Source: CAIWHR01 sp963726765
GTDB lineage: Bacteria; Pseudomonadota; Gammaproteobacteria; Burkholderiales; Casimicrobiaceae
Length of the DNA stretch: 64,000 bases
Reading direction: 5' to 3'
Assembly (NCBI GenBank): GCA_963726765.1
Contig: CAVSDH010000013.1
Span: 143,222 to 207,221, forward strand
The notes under the pieces were generated by a model, which saw nothing but the letters and a program-made list of their open reading frames with translations, had not been told where the DNA came from and did not search any database. Below are positions 38,309 to 48,035 of this stretch, one piece after another (within the stretch, counting starts at the first letter, position 1; the number at the start of each line of letters is the position of its first letter). The translations under genes were made by a program, and so were the position numbers.

Positions 38309-39198
38309 GCGGCGGCCTTCCGGAGTTCGGCGGGCAGCATCGGAAAACCGAGCGCCTCGCGCGACTCCACGTACGCAGTCGCCACCAGCCGCGAGAGATT
38401 GCGGATGCGGCCGATGTACGCGGCACGCTCCGTCACCGAGATCGCGCCGCGGGCGTCGAGCAGGTTGAACGTGTGTCCCGCCTTGAGGATCATTTCGTAG
38501 CCGGGCAACGGCAGCTTTGCCTCGAGCAGGCGCTTCGCCTCGGACTCGAAGTGGGCGAACTGCGCGAACAGCTTCGTCGGGTCGGACTCGTCGAACGCGT
38601 ATTTCGACTGCTCGACCTCGTTCTGGAAGTAGACGTCGCGGTACGTCATCGCTTCGGTGTACTTGAGGTCGAAGACGGATTCGACGTCCTGCAGGTACAT
38701 CGACATCCGCTCGAGGCCGTAGGTGATTTCGCCGGTGATCGGGTTGCAGTCGAGACCGCCGACCTGCTGGAAATACGTGAACTGGGTGATCTCCATGCCG
38801 TTCAGCCACACTTCCCATCCGAGGCCCCAGGCGCCGAGCGTCGGATTCTCCCAGTCGTCCTCGACGAAGCGGACGTCGTTCTGCCGGAGATCGAAGCCGA
38901 GCGCTTCGAGGGAGCCGAGGTAGAGATCCAGGATGTTGGCTGGGGACGGCTTCAGCACCACCTGGAACTGGTGGTGCTGGTGCAGGCGGTTCGGGTTTTC
39001 GCCGTAGCGGCCATCCTTGGGCCGGCGCGAAGGCTGCACATACGCGGCGCGCCAGGGCTCCGGGCCGAGAGCGCGCAGAAACGTCGCCGTGTGCGACGTT
39101 CCGGCGCCAACCTCCATGTCGTAGGGCTGCAGGAGCGCGCAACCCTGGCGGCCCCAGTAGTCCTGCAGCGTCAGGATGATTTGCTGAAACGTCAGCAT
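38305..39198 (-). CDS. glyQ: glycyl-tRNA synthetase alpha subunit
   Basis: A 297-residue catalytic subunit with the highly conserved start MLTFQQIILTLQDYWGRQGC, QPYDMEVGAGTSHTATFLRA and LNGMEITQFTYFQQVGG. It forms the alpha2-beta2 enzyme with GlyS. The frame is open for another 65 codons upstream, but homologues begin at ATG 39198. Confidence 0.97.
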   Translation of the reverse strand: MLTFQQIILTLQDYWGRQGCALLQPYDMEVGAGTSHTATFLRALGPEPWRAAYVQPSRRPKDGRYGENPNRLHQHHQFQVVLKPSPANILDLYLGSLEALGFDLRQNDVRFVEDDWENPTLGAWGLGWEVWLNGMEITQFTYFQQVGGLDCNPITGEITYGLERMSMYLQDVESVFDLKYTEAMTYRDVYFQNEVEQSKYAFDESDPTKLFAQFAHFESEAKRLLEAKLPLPGYEMILKAGHTFNLLDARGAISVTERAAYIGRIRNLSRLVATAYVESREALGFPMLPAELRKAAA

Positions 39199-39364
39199 CG
39201 ATTCGTCAGGCGCGGGACGACCCTCGCCGAGCGTGACCAAAGACGCCGAGTTTACGGGTTTTCGCGCATCGGCCCAAATGAACCGTGGCTCGCGGACCGC
39301 GGTCTCGCCGCGCGGCCTCCGTACCGATTGAGTGGAATCGTTGCGCCGCTTGGGTCGGCCGCCT

Positions 39365-39434
39365 GCGACGACCGCATTTGCTCGCTCCCCCATCGCGCTT
39401 CGCGCGGGGGGCCCCGGCGAGCTGCGGTCGTCGC
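39365..39434. other. long imperfect hairpin between the M1 gene and glyQ
   Basis: GCGACGACCGCA (39365-39376) pairs with TGCGGTCGTCGC (39423-39434). GCTCGC/GCGAGC, CCCCC/GGGGG and CGCGC/GCGCG pair inside, with a TTC loop. It begins at the M1 stop codon. No T-run follows on either strand, so it is not a simple intrinsic terminator. It may be a repeat element or an mRNA-stabilising or attenuating structure for glyQS. Confidence 0.7.
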
Positions 39435-42400
39435 TACTCGATCTCGACGGGAATCGTATTGTCCTTGGGCCGACGATCGATCAGCTTGTTGAAAGGATCG
39501 ATGCCCGCCTTCGCCGGCTTCTTCGACACGACAAGCGCAAACGTCGTCTCCTCCGCATCGATCTTCTTCTTTTCGAGAAGAAGCGGCTGCCCGTCGCCGT
39601 CGAGCACGCCGATGTCGATCCAGTCGGCGAGCGGCGCGTCGGTTTCCTTGCCCAGCGCGTCGGCCTTGCGCTTTTTCGCGAAAACCTTCAGCGCGACCTC
39701 GTAGCGGCCGTCCGCAAGCCGCTTCGCCTTCGCCGAGAGCGCGCGGTTGTCGTAGAGCGTGATCGTCTCGAAGAAGTCGTCGATCATGTATTGCAGATGC
39801 GGCGGCGTCGCCGCGCGGATCTTCGCGAGCAGGTGCGACGCGCTCGAGTACGGCGGCCCCTTGAACGCCCAGTCGTCGCGGTATGCGCGGATCGCCCGGT
39901 TCAGGTTGTCCTCGCCGATGTAGTCCTGCAGCGCGTACATGATGAGACTGCCCTTGCGGTAATGGATGTAATCCTGGTTCTCGACGCGGGCGAGCGGCAG
40001 CTCCTTCTTCTGCTCGGTGCTGCGGCCGAGGAGGTACCGGTCGAGCTCGTAGCGCAGGAAGCGCTGCATCTTGGCTTCGCCGTACTTCCGTTTCATCACC
40101 ATGAGCGCCGAGTACTGCGCGAGCGTCTCGACCAGGAACGTCTCGCCCTGCACGTTGCCGCCGGGCACCTGGTGGCCCCACCACTGGTGCGCGAGTTCGT
40201 GCGCGGTCACGTAGTACGGGTAGTCGATGTCCTCGGGGTCGTCCGGCCGGACGCGGGCGATGAAGCCGATGCCCTCCGAGTACGGAATGGTGTTCGGGAA
40301 CGACTGTGCGAACGTCGCGTAGCGCGGGAACTCGATGATCCGGAACTGCTTGTGCTGATAGGGCCCGAATGCGGCGGTGAAATAATCGAGCCCTGCCTTG
40401 GTCGCGGCGATCATCGTGTCGATGTTGTACTCGTGCCCGGGGTGATGCCAGACCTCGATCGCCACGTCGTTCCAGCGGTCCTTCCTCACCTCGTAACGCG
40501 CCGACTGGAATGCGAAGAAGTCGAGGATCGGATTGTCCATCCGGTACTCGAAATACCGGCGGCTGCCCTCCGTCCACTCCCGCTGCAGATAACCCGGCGC
40601 AATGGCGCGCTGGTCGGCGTCCGTGCCGACGGTGGCTTCAAACGCGATGAAGTCGGCGTCAGGCGCGAGCGCGTTCTCGGCGAGGCCCGCGGGATCGTCG
40701 CGGTCGCGCATCCGCTCCCTGGGGGCAAGGCCGAACTTCTTGCGATCGCGGTCGATCATGAGCTCGCCGCGCTCCTGGTAGCCGACGAACGGCATCAACG
40801 ATTGACTGCTCACGAACGAGCCATTGGCGACGACGTCGGTGGTCGCGCCGGCGTTGCTGAACCCGGTGGTCGGCACTTCGAGGTCGAAGGCGAGATCCAC
40901 GGTCGCTCCTGGGGCAAGTGGCGCGCCGAGCGTGTAGCTGCGGAGCCCCGCCTTGGGGTCGTTGATAGCGAGCGTTGCCGGGACCGAGAATTCGAGCGCA
41001 TCGAACTTCATGCGATCGCTCTGGACGAAGAACAGGTGGATGGCGTCGACCGGCCGGCCCGACCGGTTCTCCAACGTGTACCGCCCCTTCGCGCGCACGC
41101 GCTGCTCGCGCGGGTAAAGATCGACGGCGACCTTGACCGCCGCGATCTTCGGCTGCGGATCGGCGGCGAGCGCCTTGTATTGCTTCTCGTAGTCGGCCTG
41201 CCGTTCCTGCAGGTCATAGGCCGTCGTGTAGGGGTTGAGTATGTTGGTGTTCCAGAAGATGACGCCGCCGAGCGCCGCCGTTGCGACGGCGCCGGCGGCG
41301 GTGGCCGCCGCGACGGGTCGGGTGAAGCGGGCGCGCGCAACGGCAAGCCGCTCCTTCACGCCGGTCGTCGTGCCGCGGACCCAGAACAGGTAGGCGGCCA
41401 CCGCGAGCAGCAGGGCGGCGGCCGCCCAATACGCCTCGAAGGTCCGCACCCGTGGCAGGAACGGCCCGAAGCCGTTCATGTCCGAATACGTGAAGTTGGT
41501 CGTGACTCCGTACTTGTAGAGGTTGTGCTCGAGGCCCAGCAGCGGCGCAAACGAGATCGCGAGGAAGTAGACGATCATCGCGAAGTGGCCGAGGTATTTC
41601 TGGTTGATCAGCGAATGAACCGTCAGCGCCAGCACGCAGACGAGCCAGTAGTCGACGAGTTCCAGGCCGAACAGCCAGCGGAGATAGAGGCCGGGTTCGT
41701 GGTGGTGATAGCCCTTGGCGGCCTGGACACCGATTCCGCACAGCATCAGCACCGCCTGCAGCACCACGGGCACCAGCATCAGCGCCCCGAGCTTCGCCGC
41801 AAACGGAAGCCAGGTGGGAATCGGCAAAGCGTCGTGGATCTGGTCGAGCCGGTGCTCGCGCTCGCGCCAGACGAGCTCGCCCGCGTAGAACGTGATGATG
41901 ACCAGCATGAAGATGCCGAAGGTGCCGGAGACGAGTTCCAGCATCTGGTAGGTGACGGGCCACGTCGTCGTGCCGAAGAGGCTGCCGGCCGTGGTGCTGG
42001 TGCTCACGAAGAACAGCACCCCCGCGAGCGCGATGACGCCGAAATAGACGTTCTTCACGGTCTCGCGGAAGTTGAGGAATATCATCCGCGGGAGCAGGCG
42101 CAGTGCGCGCACGGGCGCGGTCTCGACGGCAGGCGGGGGCGCCGTCTCCGCCCGCTCTTCGTCCTCGTCGGCGCCGGCGTCGCGCCGCGCCCTTCCCGAG
42201 GCGCCCGGATGGGTCAACGCGAACCGCCGCCCGCAGACGGCGATGATCGCGGCGCCGATGCCGAGCCACAGCAACCGGTTCCACAGCAGCAGCCCTTCGA
42301 GGGGAATGAGCCGCGTGTTCCGCTCGCTGATCGACCAGTACTCGGTCAGCCGCGAGTTGGCGACGACACCGAACGGGTCGATCGTCGCGGCGAGGACCTT

Positions 42401-43024
42401 GTTGTCGATGTCGCGCAGCAGCCCCTGGGCGGCGAGATACCCGATCAGCAGCAGCACGCTGCCGATGTAGACCGGCAGCATCCGGCGCGTGAGCGCGGCA
42501 ACGCAGAAGAAGATTCCACCGAGGACGACGAGATTCGGCAGCAGGATCGTCACGTACGGGATCGCGTAGGCCATCGGCCGAAACGGGCCCACACGGTCCG
42601 GATCGATGCCGGGCAGGAAGAGTCCGAGCGCGCTGCCGAGCGCAATGCTGGACAGCACCAGCACCAGCACCGCAACGGCGCCGCAGAACCTTCCGCCCAG
42701 GTAGTGCCACTTGCGGATCGGCGCGGTGAAGAAGAAGTGCTCGGTGCGGTACTCGAAGTCCTGCTGCACGGCGCGGCCCATGACGGCGCCGATGACGGTG
42801 AGCGCCGCCATTCCGAGGAATGCCACCGTCTGCGCGATCGCGTAGGGCGAGTTGATCCAGACCTTGCCGCTGCCGAACGACACGATGGCGCCGGGGATTG
42901 CGCCGCCGGCGGCCGCCACCCACAGCATCGCGAGCGCGAAAAAAACGGTGAAGTAGACCCATGTCGAGATCCGGCGCACTCGGGTCCGGAATTCGAACAT
43001 GGCGATCGTCGCGAGCGCGCGCAT
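39434..43024 (-). CDS. ABC-2 type permease fused to an M1-type metallopeptidase
   Basis: A 1196-residue protein. The first ~560 residues contain two sets of transmembrane segments (start MRALATIAMFEFRTRVRRIS; a second block at FLNFRETVKNVYFGVIALAG) with a cytoplasmic acidic linker. The C-terminal half is periplasmic and M1-like: FIARVRPDD precedes HELAHQWWGHQ near residues 938-948, with the third ligand glutamate about 20 residues on in FLVETLAQYSALM. The GxMEN exopeptidase motif is not seen; YSEGIGF occupies that region. The next gene upstream is its ATPase, overlapping as TGATG. The substrate is unknown. Confidence 0.9.
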   Translation of the reverse strand: MRALATIAMFEFRTRVRRISTWVYFTVFFALAMLWVAAAGGAIPGAIVSFGSGKVWINSPYAIAQTVAFLGMAALTVIGAVMGRAVQQDFEYRTEHFFFTAPIRKWHYLGGRFCGAVAVLVLVLSSIALGSALGLFLPGIDPDRVGPFRPMAYAIPYVTILLPNLVVLGGIFFCVAALTRRMLPVYIGSVLLLIGYLAAQGLLRDIDNKVLAATIDPFGVVANSRLTEYWSISERNTRLIPLEGLLLWNRLLWLGIGAAIIAVCGRRFALTHPGASGRARRDAGADEDEERAETAPPPAVETAPVRALRLLPRMIFLNFRETVKNVYFGVIALAGVLFFVSTSTTAGSLFGTTTWPVTYQMLELVSGTFGIFMLVIITFYAGELVWREREHRLDQIHDALPIPTWLPFAAKLGALMLVPVVLQAVLMLCGIGVQAAKGYHHHEPGLYLRWLFGLELVDYWLVCVLALTVHSLINQKYLGHFAMIVYFLAISFAPLLGLEHNLYKYGVTTNFTYSDMNGFGPFLPRVRTFEAYWAAAALLLAVAAYLFWVRGTTTGVKERLAVARARFTRPVAAATAAGAVATAALGGVIFWNTNILNPYTTAYDLQERQADYEKQYKALAADPQPKIAAVKVAVDLYPREQRVRAKGRYTLENRSGRPVDAIHLFFVQSDRMKFDALEFSVPATLAINDPKAGLRSYTLGAPLAPGATVDLAFDLEVPTTGFSNAGATTDVVANGSFVSSQSLMPFVGYQERGELMIDRDRKKFGLAPRERMRDRDDPAGLAENALAPDADFIAFEATVGTDADQRAIAPGYLQREWTEGSRRYFEYRMDNPILDFFAFQSARYEVRKDRWNDVAIEVWHHPGHEYNIDTMIAATKAGLDYFTAAFGPYQHKQFRIIEFPRYATFAQSFPNTIPYSEGIGFIARVRPDDPEDIDYPYYVTAHELAHQWWGHQVPGGNVQGETFLVETLAQYSALMVMKRKYGEAKMQRFLRYELDRYLLGRSTEQKKELPLARVENQDYIHYRKGSLIMYALQDYIGEDNLNRAIRAYRDDWAFKGPPYSSASHLLAKIRAATPPHLQYMIDDFFETITLYDNRALSAKAKRLADGRYEVALKVFAKKRKADALGKETDAPLADWIDIGVLDGDGQPLLLEKKKIDAEETTFALVVSKKPAKAGIDPFNKLIDRRPKDNTIPVEIE

Positions 43025-43932
43025 CAGGCCGCCTGCGGCAATGCGGCGGGATTCTGGCGCCGGCTCGCGATTGCGTTGAAGTAGACGTCCTCGAGCGTCG
43101 CCGGAATCGGCGTGAAGCCGTCGCCGGGCGCCGTGTCGGCGACCACGTTGACCAGGGTCCGGCCGGCGAGGAGACGGGTCGAGATCACCGGATGCGCGGC
43201 CCTGACCGCGTCGAGCTCGGTGCGCGCAATCGCCTTCTGCCAGACGCGGCCGTCGAGCGCCGTGGTAAGGAGCGCGGGTTCGCCGGTCAGGAGCACGCGG
43301 CCGCGGTCGATGATTGCCATCCTGGCGCAGAGATCCGAGACGTCGGAGACGATGTGCGTCGACAGGATGACGATGACGTTCTCGCCGATCTCGGCCAGCA
43401 GGTTGTGGAAGCGGACGCGCTCTTCGGGGTCGAGGCCGGCCGTCGGCTCGTCGACGATGACGAGCCGCGGGTTGCCGATCAGCGCCTGCGCGATGCCGAA
43501 TCGCTGCCGCATGCCGCCGGAGTATCCGCCGAGGGCCTTCTTGCGAACGTCGTAGAGATTCGTCTGCTTCAGCAGGGTCGCGACGATGTCGCGGCGCAGC
43601 GCCTTGTCGGCGACTCCCTTCAGCCGCGCCAGATGATCGAGCAGCGTCTCGGCCGAAACCTTGGGGTAGACGCCGAAATCCTGCGGCAGGTAGCCGAGCG
43701 TCCGCCGCACCGCATCCTTGTCGCCGAGCACGTCGATGTCGCCCAGCCGCACCGTGCCCGCGTCGGCTTCCTGCAGGGTGGCGAGCGTGCGCATCAGCGT
43801 CGATTTGCCGGCGCCGTTCGGGCCGAGGAGCCCGAACATCCCGGGCGGAATCGTGAGCGAAACGCCGGACAGCGCCGCGACACCGTTCGGATAGGTTTTG
43901 GAGAGGCCGGAGATCGTCAATTCGAAGGGCAT
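43024..43932 (-). CDS. ABC transporter ATP-binding protein, partner of the permease-peptidase
   Basis: A 302-residue ATPase with GPNGAGKSTL (Walker A), YLPQDFG (Q-loop), YSGGMRQRFGIAQAL (signature), LVIVDEPTAGLDPE (Walker B) and STHIVSD (H-loop). It is of the drug/polysaccharide-exporter class. The start at ATG 43932 has AGGA eight bases upstream; ATG 43947 is an alternative. The stop overlaps the permease-peptidase start. Confidence 0.92.
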   Translation of the reverse strand: MPFELTISGLSKTYPNGVAALSGVSLTIPPGMFGLLGPNGAGKSTLMRTLATLQEADAGTVRLGDIDVLGDKDAVRRTLGYLPQDFGVYPKVSAETLLDHLARLKGVADKALRRDIVATLLKQTNLYDVRKKALGGYSGGMRQRFGIAQALIGNPRLVIVDEPTAGLDPEERVRFHNLLAEIGENVIVILSTHIVSDVSDLCARMAIIDRGRVLLTGEPALLTTALDGRVWQKAIARTELDAVRAAHPVISTRLLAGRTLVNVVADTAPGDGFTPIPATLEDVYFNAIASRRQNPAALPQAA

Positions 43933-44078
43933 CGGATTTTCCTGCATGAGCGGAAGGGGGAGCATCGTGCACGGGCCACGCACCCGACGCGCGTTCGGCG
44001 AGCGCGCATTATGGGGAGGGTCGCCGGGCGCCGCAATGGACGTTGCAGCGTTGAGAGACCGGCAATCAGGAAAAATGA

Positions 44079-45601
44079 CTACTTGCGCCGTGCGGCGAAC
44101 ACGGCGGCGGCGAAAAGGAACGCGGCCAGCGCCGCGGCCGGCGCGTCGCCCAGGCGGACGTAGGGCGTCACGCCTTGCCGGCCCGTGACCTCGACTTCGA
44201 GGATGGCGCGCGTGAACCAGGGCAGGCGCGCGATCTCGCGGCCGTCGTGCGCGATCGCCGACGTGATCCCGGTGTTGGTCGCGCGCAGCATCGGTCGGCC
44301 CGATTCGAGCGCGCGCATCGCCGAGATCTGGCCGTGCTGTTCCGCCGCGAGGGACTTGCCGTACCATGCGTCGTTGGTGACGTTGACGAGAATCGTGGCA
44401 TCCGCCGCCTGCGGCCGGATGTCGGCGCCGAACGCGTCTTCGTAGCAGATGTTGACCGCGATCCTCTGGCCGGCGATCGCGAGCGGCGGCGGATTGGCGT
44501 CGCCCGACGACTGGCTAGCCAGCGGAATGGACAGCAGCGAGCGCATGATCCAGCCGACGATCGGCTCGAGCGGAATCGTTTCGCCGAACGGGACGAGGTG
44601 CCGCTTCCGGTAGAGCTGCGACGGGGCGGTGCCCAGTGTCACGACGCTGTTGTAGTACCGCGGCTGGTCGCGGCCGGGCAGCGGTGATTCGAGCGTGAAG
44701 AGCCCGACCATGATGTCGCCGTCGCGCGCGGCCGCCGTGCGTGCGAGATCGCGCATCACGGATTCCGGGATTTCGTTGACGAAGTCGGGAAGCGCGCTCT
44801 CCGGCAGCACGACGAGCCGGCCGCGGCTCGCGTGCACGAGCTCGGCATAGAGATCGAACGTCCTCGAGCGGAAGCCCGGATCGAACTTTAGATCCTGCGT
44901 GACGTTGCCCTGAACGAGCGACACCGCGACCGGCGCACCGGCAGGAAAGGTCCACACCATCGGTCGGAGGATCGTTCCCAGCGTCCCGATCGCCAGTATT
45001 GCTCCAAGCCACGCGACGGCGCGACGCGGTGCTGCGGCCGCGAACGCGTCGACCGCGAGCGCCGCCGGCGGCGGCGACGCTACGCCACGGCCAGCGTGAC
45101 CAGGAATACGCCACCGATCGGGGCGTAGCCGGCGAGCGGGCTCCCCGGAAGCTGGCTGTAACCAAGAGAGAGCCAGCCAAAACCGGAAAACAGCCAGCTG
45201 CGCACCCATTCCATCGCGGTCCATGCGGCGGCGCCCGCGACCGCACGTTGCCACGACCGTCGCGCCGTCCATCGTGCGCACAACCAGCCCGCGGCGCCCG
45301 GAAACAGCGCGAGGTACGCACAGAAACCCGCCGTGCCGGCTGCGGCGAGCGGCAGCGGCATCCCGCCGAAAGTGTTGAGCGCGACGTAGACCCACGACAC
45401 GCCGGCGACAAAGAATCCGAAGCCGAACGCGAATCCCAGCCGCGCCGCGATGCGCGGCATCGCCGCGTCCTGCCACAGCAGAACGAGGAGCGCGAACATG
45501 ACGACGGGAACGATCGCCGCGCCGAAGGGCGCGAAGCCGAAGACCGTTGCGGCGCCGGCCAGGAACGCGAACTGCGCGCGCAGCGAGGGCAGCCCTCTCA
45601 T
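44079..45601 (-). CDS. lnt: apolipoprotein N-acyltransferase (frameshifted)
   Basis: About 507 residues. An N-terminal membrane part (FAFLAGAATVFGFAPFG, WLSLGYSQLPGSPLAGYAPIGG) is followed by a nitrilase-fold domain with the catalytic Glu in VVLPESALPDF, Lys in YRKRHLVPFGE and Cys in VNICYEDAFG. It adds the third acyl chain to lipoproteins in the inner membrane. The frame changes (one missing base) at about 45080-45100, after FLVTLAVA. ATG 45601 gives the usual N-terminus. It closes the phoH-ybeY-corC-lnt operon. Confidence 0.93.
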
Positions 45602-45647
45602 GGGACGGGCGTTGCGCCGGCTCGGCGCAACCCGTTGCGGACGTCGA

Positions 45648-46532
45648 TCAACGTTCCGCCGGAATCGAGTTCGACGCCGGCGCGGGGGAGGGCGCGGCGG
45701 GCGCCGCGGGCTCGACCTGCAACGTGTAGAGACGGCGGCTGTCGGCACGGACGACGCGGAAGCGGAGATCGCCGATCGTCACCGCCTCGCCACGCTTCGG
45801 CAGGCGGCCGAACGCCTGCAGCACGAGCCCGCCCACCGTGTCGAACTCGTCGTCCGCGAAGTCGGTGCCGAAGTGGGCATTGAAATCGCCGATTTCGGTC
45901 TGCGCCTTCACGCGATGGCGGCCGCCGGCCTCGGCGATGATGTTGTCCTCGCTCTCGTCGAAGTCGTACTCGTCCTCGATGTCGCCGACGATCTGCTCCA
46001 GCACATCCTCGATCGTGATCAGGCCCGAGACGCCGCCGTACTCGTCGACGACGATCGCGATGTGGTTGCGGTTGGCGCGAAAGTCGCGCAGCAGCACGTT
46101 GAGGCGCTTCGATTCCGGCACGAACACCGCCGGACGCAGCGTGTCGTGCAGGTTGAACGTCTCGGGACTGCGGTACCAGTTGAGCAGTTCCTTCGCGAGC
46201 AGGATGCCGACGATGTCGTCCTTGTTCTCGCCTATCACCGGAAAGCGCGAGTGGCGCGTCTCGAGGACCAGCGGAATGAATGCCGCCGGGTCGTCCTCGA
46301 TCGACACGACGTCCATCTGCGCGCGCGGGATCATGATGTCGCGCACCGTCATCTCCGAGACCTGCAGCACGCCCTCGATCATCGAGAGCGCGTCGGCATC
46401 GAGCAGCTTTCGCTCGAAGGCGCCGTGCAGGAGGTCGAGAAGCTCCTCGCGGTCCTCGGGCTCGCGCGTCAGGAACGCGGACAGCCGCTCGAGCAGCGTC
46501 GGGCGGTCCTGCTTGTCGGGATCCGTTTCCAT
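45648..46532 (-). CDS. corC: CorC/YbeX-type CBS-domain protein
   Basis: A 294-residue protein: an acidic N-terminal region, two CBS domains (VRDIMIPRAQMDVVSIEDDP and DTLRPAVFVPESKRLNVLLR, then VDEYGGVSGLITIEDVLEQI) and the C-terminal CorC_HlyC domain (GDLRFRVVRADSRRLYTLQVE). It is implicated in magnesium/cobalt homeostasis and ribosome biogenesis. The ybeY frame runs into it without a stop (see ybeY). ATG 46532 is the normal start. Confidence 0.93.
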   Translation of the reverse strand: METDPDKQDRPTLLERLSAFLTREPEDREELLDLLHGAFERKLLDADALSMIEGVLQVSEMTVRDIMIPRAQMDVVSIEDDPAAFIPLVLETRHSRFPVIGENKDDIVGILLAKELLNWYRSPETFNLHDTLRPAVFVPESKRLNVLLRDFRANRNHIAIVVDEYGGVSGLITIEDVLEQIVGDIEDEYDFDESEDNIIAEAGGRHRVKAQTEIGDFNAHFGTDFADDEFDTVGGLVLQAFGRLPKRGEAVTIGDLRFRVVRADSRRLYTLQVEPAAPAAPSPAPASNSIPAER

Positions 46533-47015
46533 CGTCAGCCGCGAACGCTGGCGCGTCCGGGCGCGGATTTCCTCGTACGGGTCGGTCATGCCCAGGCGTT
46601 TGAGGATCGCCGTCTCGCGTGCTTCCATCGCGCGCGCGGCGCGGACCGTGTCGTGTTCGTAGCCTTGCAGATGCAGCATGCCGTGGACGACGAGATGGGC
46701 GCAGTGGTCGGCGAGGGCTTTCCCTTGCGCCTTGGCTTCCTGCCGCAACACCGGCGCGCAGAGCACGATGTCGCCGGTCAGCGGATCCTGCTCATCGTAC
46801 ACGAAGGCGAGGACGTTGGTGGCGTAGTCCTTGCCGCGATAAAGGCCATTGAGGGTCCGCCCTTCGCGCGTGCCGACGAAACGCACCGTGACGGCGCAAT
46901 CCCTTTTCTGCGCGGCCTTGACCCAGCGGCGAAGCGAACCAGCGGGCGGGAGCACGGTTGCGGCCACCGCATACTGAACGGTGAGGGACAGCCGCGGCGC
47001 GCGTCCGGACGTCAA
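46533..47015 (-). CDS. ybeY: endoribonuclease YbeY (in frame with corC, no stop)
   Basis: About 161 residues ending where corC starts. LNGLYRGKDYATNVLAF and HLVVHGMLHLQGYEHD, with the HGxLHxxGYDH-type zinc site, are diagnostic. It matures 16S rRNA and takes part in ribosome quality control. The start is TTG 47015, overlapping the phoH stop as TTGA. No stop precedes the corC ATG in this frame, but a TGA in another frame lies two bases before that ATG, so one indel near the 3' end would remove the apparent fusion. Confidence 0.92.
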
Positions 47016-48001
47016 CGCTCGCTGTCGGCGGGTTTCCTCGCCGCCGCCTCGCGCTCGTAGGCGCTGATGATCTTCTGCACCAGCGGATGGCGGACCACGT
47101 CGGCGCTGGTGAAGCGCGTGAACGCGATGCCGCGCACGCCGGCCAGGATGCGGTCTGCCTCGACGAGCCCGCTCTTCTGTCCGCGCGCGAGGTCGATCTG
47201 CGTGACGTCGCCCGTGATGACGGCCTTGGTCCCGAAACCGATGCGCGTCAGGAACATCTTCATCTGCTCGGGCGTCGTGTTCTGCGCCTCGTCGAGGATG
47301 ATGAAGGAATGATTGAGCGTGCGCCCGCGCATGTAGGCGAGCGGTGCGATCTCGATCGTGCTGCGCTCGAAGAGCTTGCCGGTCTTGTCGAAGCCCAGAA
47401 GATCGTAAAGCGCGTCGTAGAGCGGACGCAGATACGGGTCCACCTTCTGCGCGAGGTCGCCGGGGAGAAAGCCCAGGCGCTCGCCCGCCTCCACCGCAGG
47501 GCGCACGAGCACGAGACGCTTGACGGCGTCGCGCTCCAGCGCGTCGACCGCGCAGGCGACGGCGAGGTACGTCTTGCCGGTCCCCGCGGGTCCGATGCCG
47601 AACGTGATGTCGTGTTCCTGGATGTCCTTCAGGTAGAGCGTCTGATTGGGCGTGCGGCCGTGCAGGTCGGCGCGGCGCGTGCGCAGCAGCGGAGCGGACA
47701 GGTCGTCGGGCGCTGCCGCCGCGCGTTTCTGCGTGGCGAGCTCGATGAGCCCGAGCTGGATGTCGTCGATCGACAGCGGCTTCTCCGCCGCGGCATAGAA
47801 ACGCTGGAGCGCCGCCGCCGCGCGCGCCGCCTGTGCGGCCGATCCGGTCAGCGTGAATTCGCCGCCGCGATGCGCGATCGCGACGTCGAGCGCCGCCTCG
47901 ATCTGCCTCAGGTTCGCATCGAGCGGACCGCACAGATTGGCGAGCGCGCGATTGTCGATCGGCGTCAGGCTGAGCTCGTGCCGCTCGCGTCTGCCGGTCA
48001 T
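47012..48001 (-). CDS. phoH: PhoH family ATPase
   Basis: A 329-residue protein with an N-terminal KH-like segment (NLCGPLDANLRQIEAALDV, then ITLTGSA-like EFTLTGSA) and the P-loop GIGPAGTGKTYLAV. RPAVEAGERLGFLPGD, FIILDEAQNTTPEQMKMFLTR and ITGDVTQIDLARG complete the ATPase. It is thought to act in RNA metabolism with YbeY, its translationally coupled neighbour. Confidence 0.95.
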   Translation of the reverse strand: MTGRRERHELSLTPIDNRALANLCGPLDANLRQIEAALDVAIAHRGGEFTLTGSAAQAARAAAALQRFYAAAEKPLSIDDIQLGLIELATQKRAAAAPDDLSAPLLRTRRADLHGRTPNQTLYLKDIQEHDITFGIGPAGTGKTYLAVACAVDALERDAVKRLVLVRPAVEAGERLGFLPGDLAQKVDPYLRPLYDALYDLLGFDKTGKLFERSTIEIAPLAYMRGRTLNHSFIILDEAQNTTPEQMKMFLTRIGFGTKAVITGDVTQIDLARGQKSGLVEADRILAGVRGIAFTRFTSADVVRHPLVQKIISAYEREAAARKPADSER

Positions 48002-48035
48002 GCGCGACCCGTTTCTGCCGCGGCCCTGGTGCCGC

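Noticed and set aside
39199..39393. N-terminal extension of GlyQ
   Set aside because: The frame is open upstream, but the conserved protein starts at ATG 39198, and the added residues form part of a hairpin-rich spacer.
39332..43084. Plus-strand open frame of 1250 codons opposite the ABC permease-peptidase
   Set aside because: Low-complexity Arg/Asp/Glu/His composition and antisense to a gene with clear motifs; no start signal or homology pattern.
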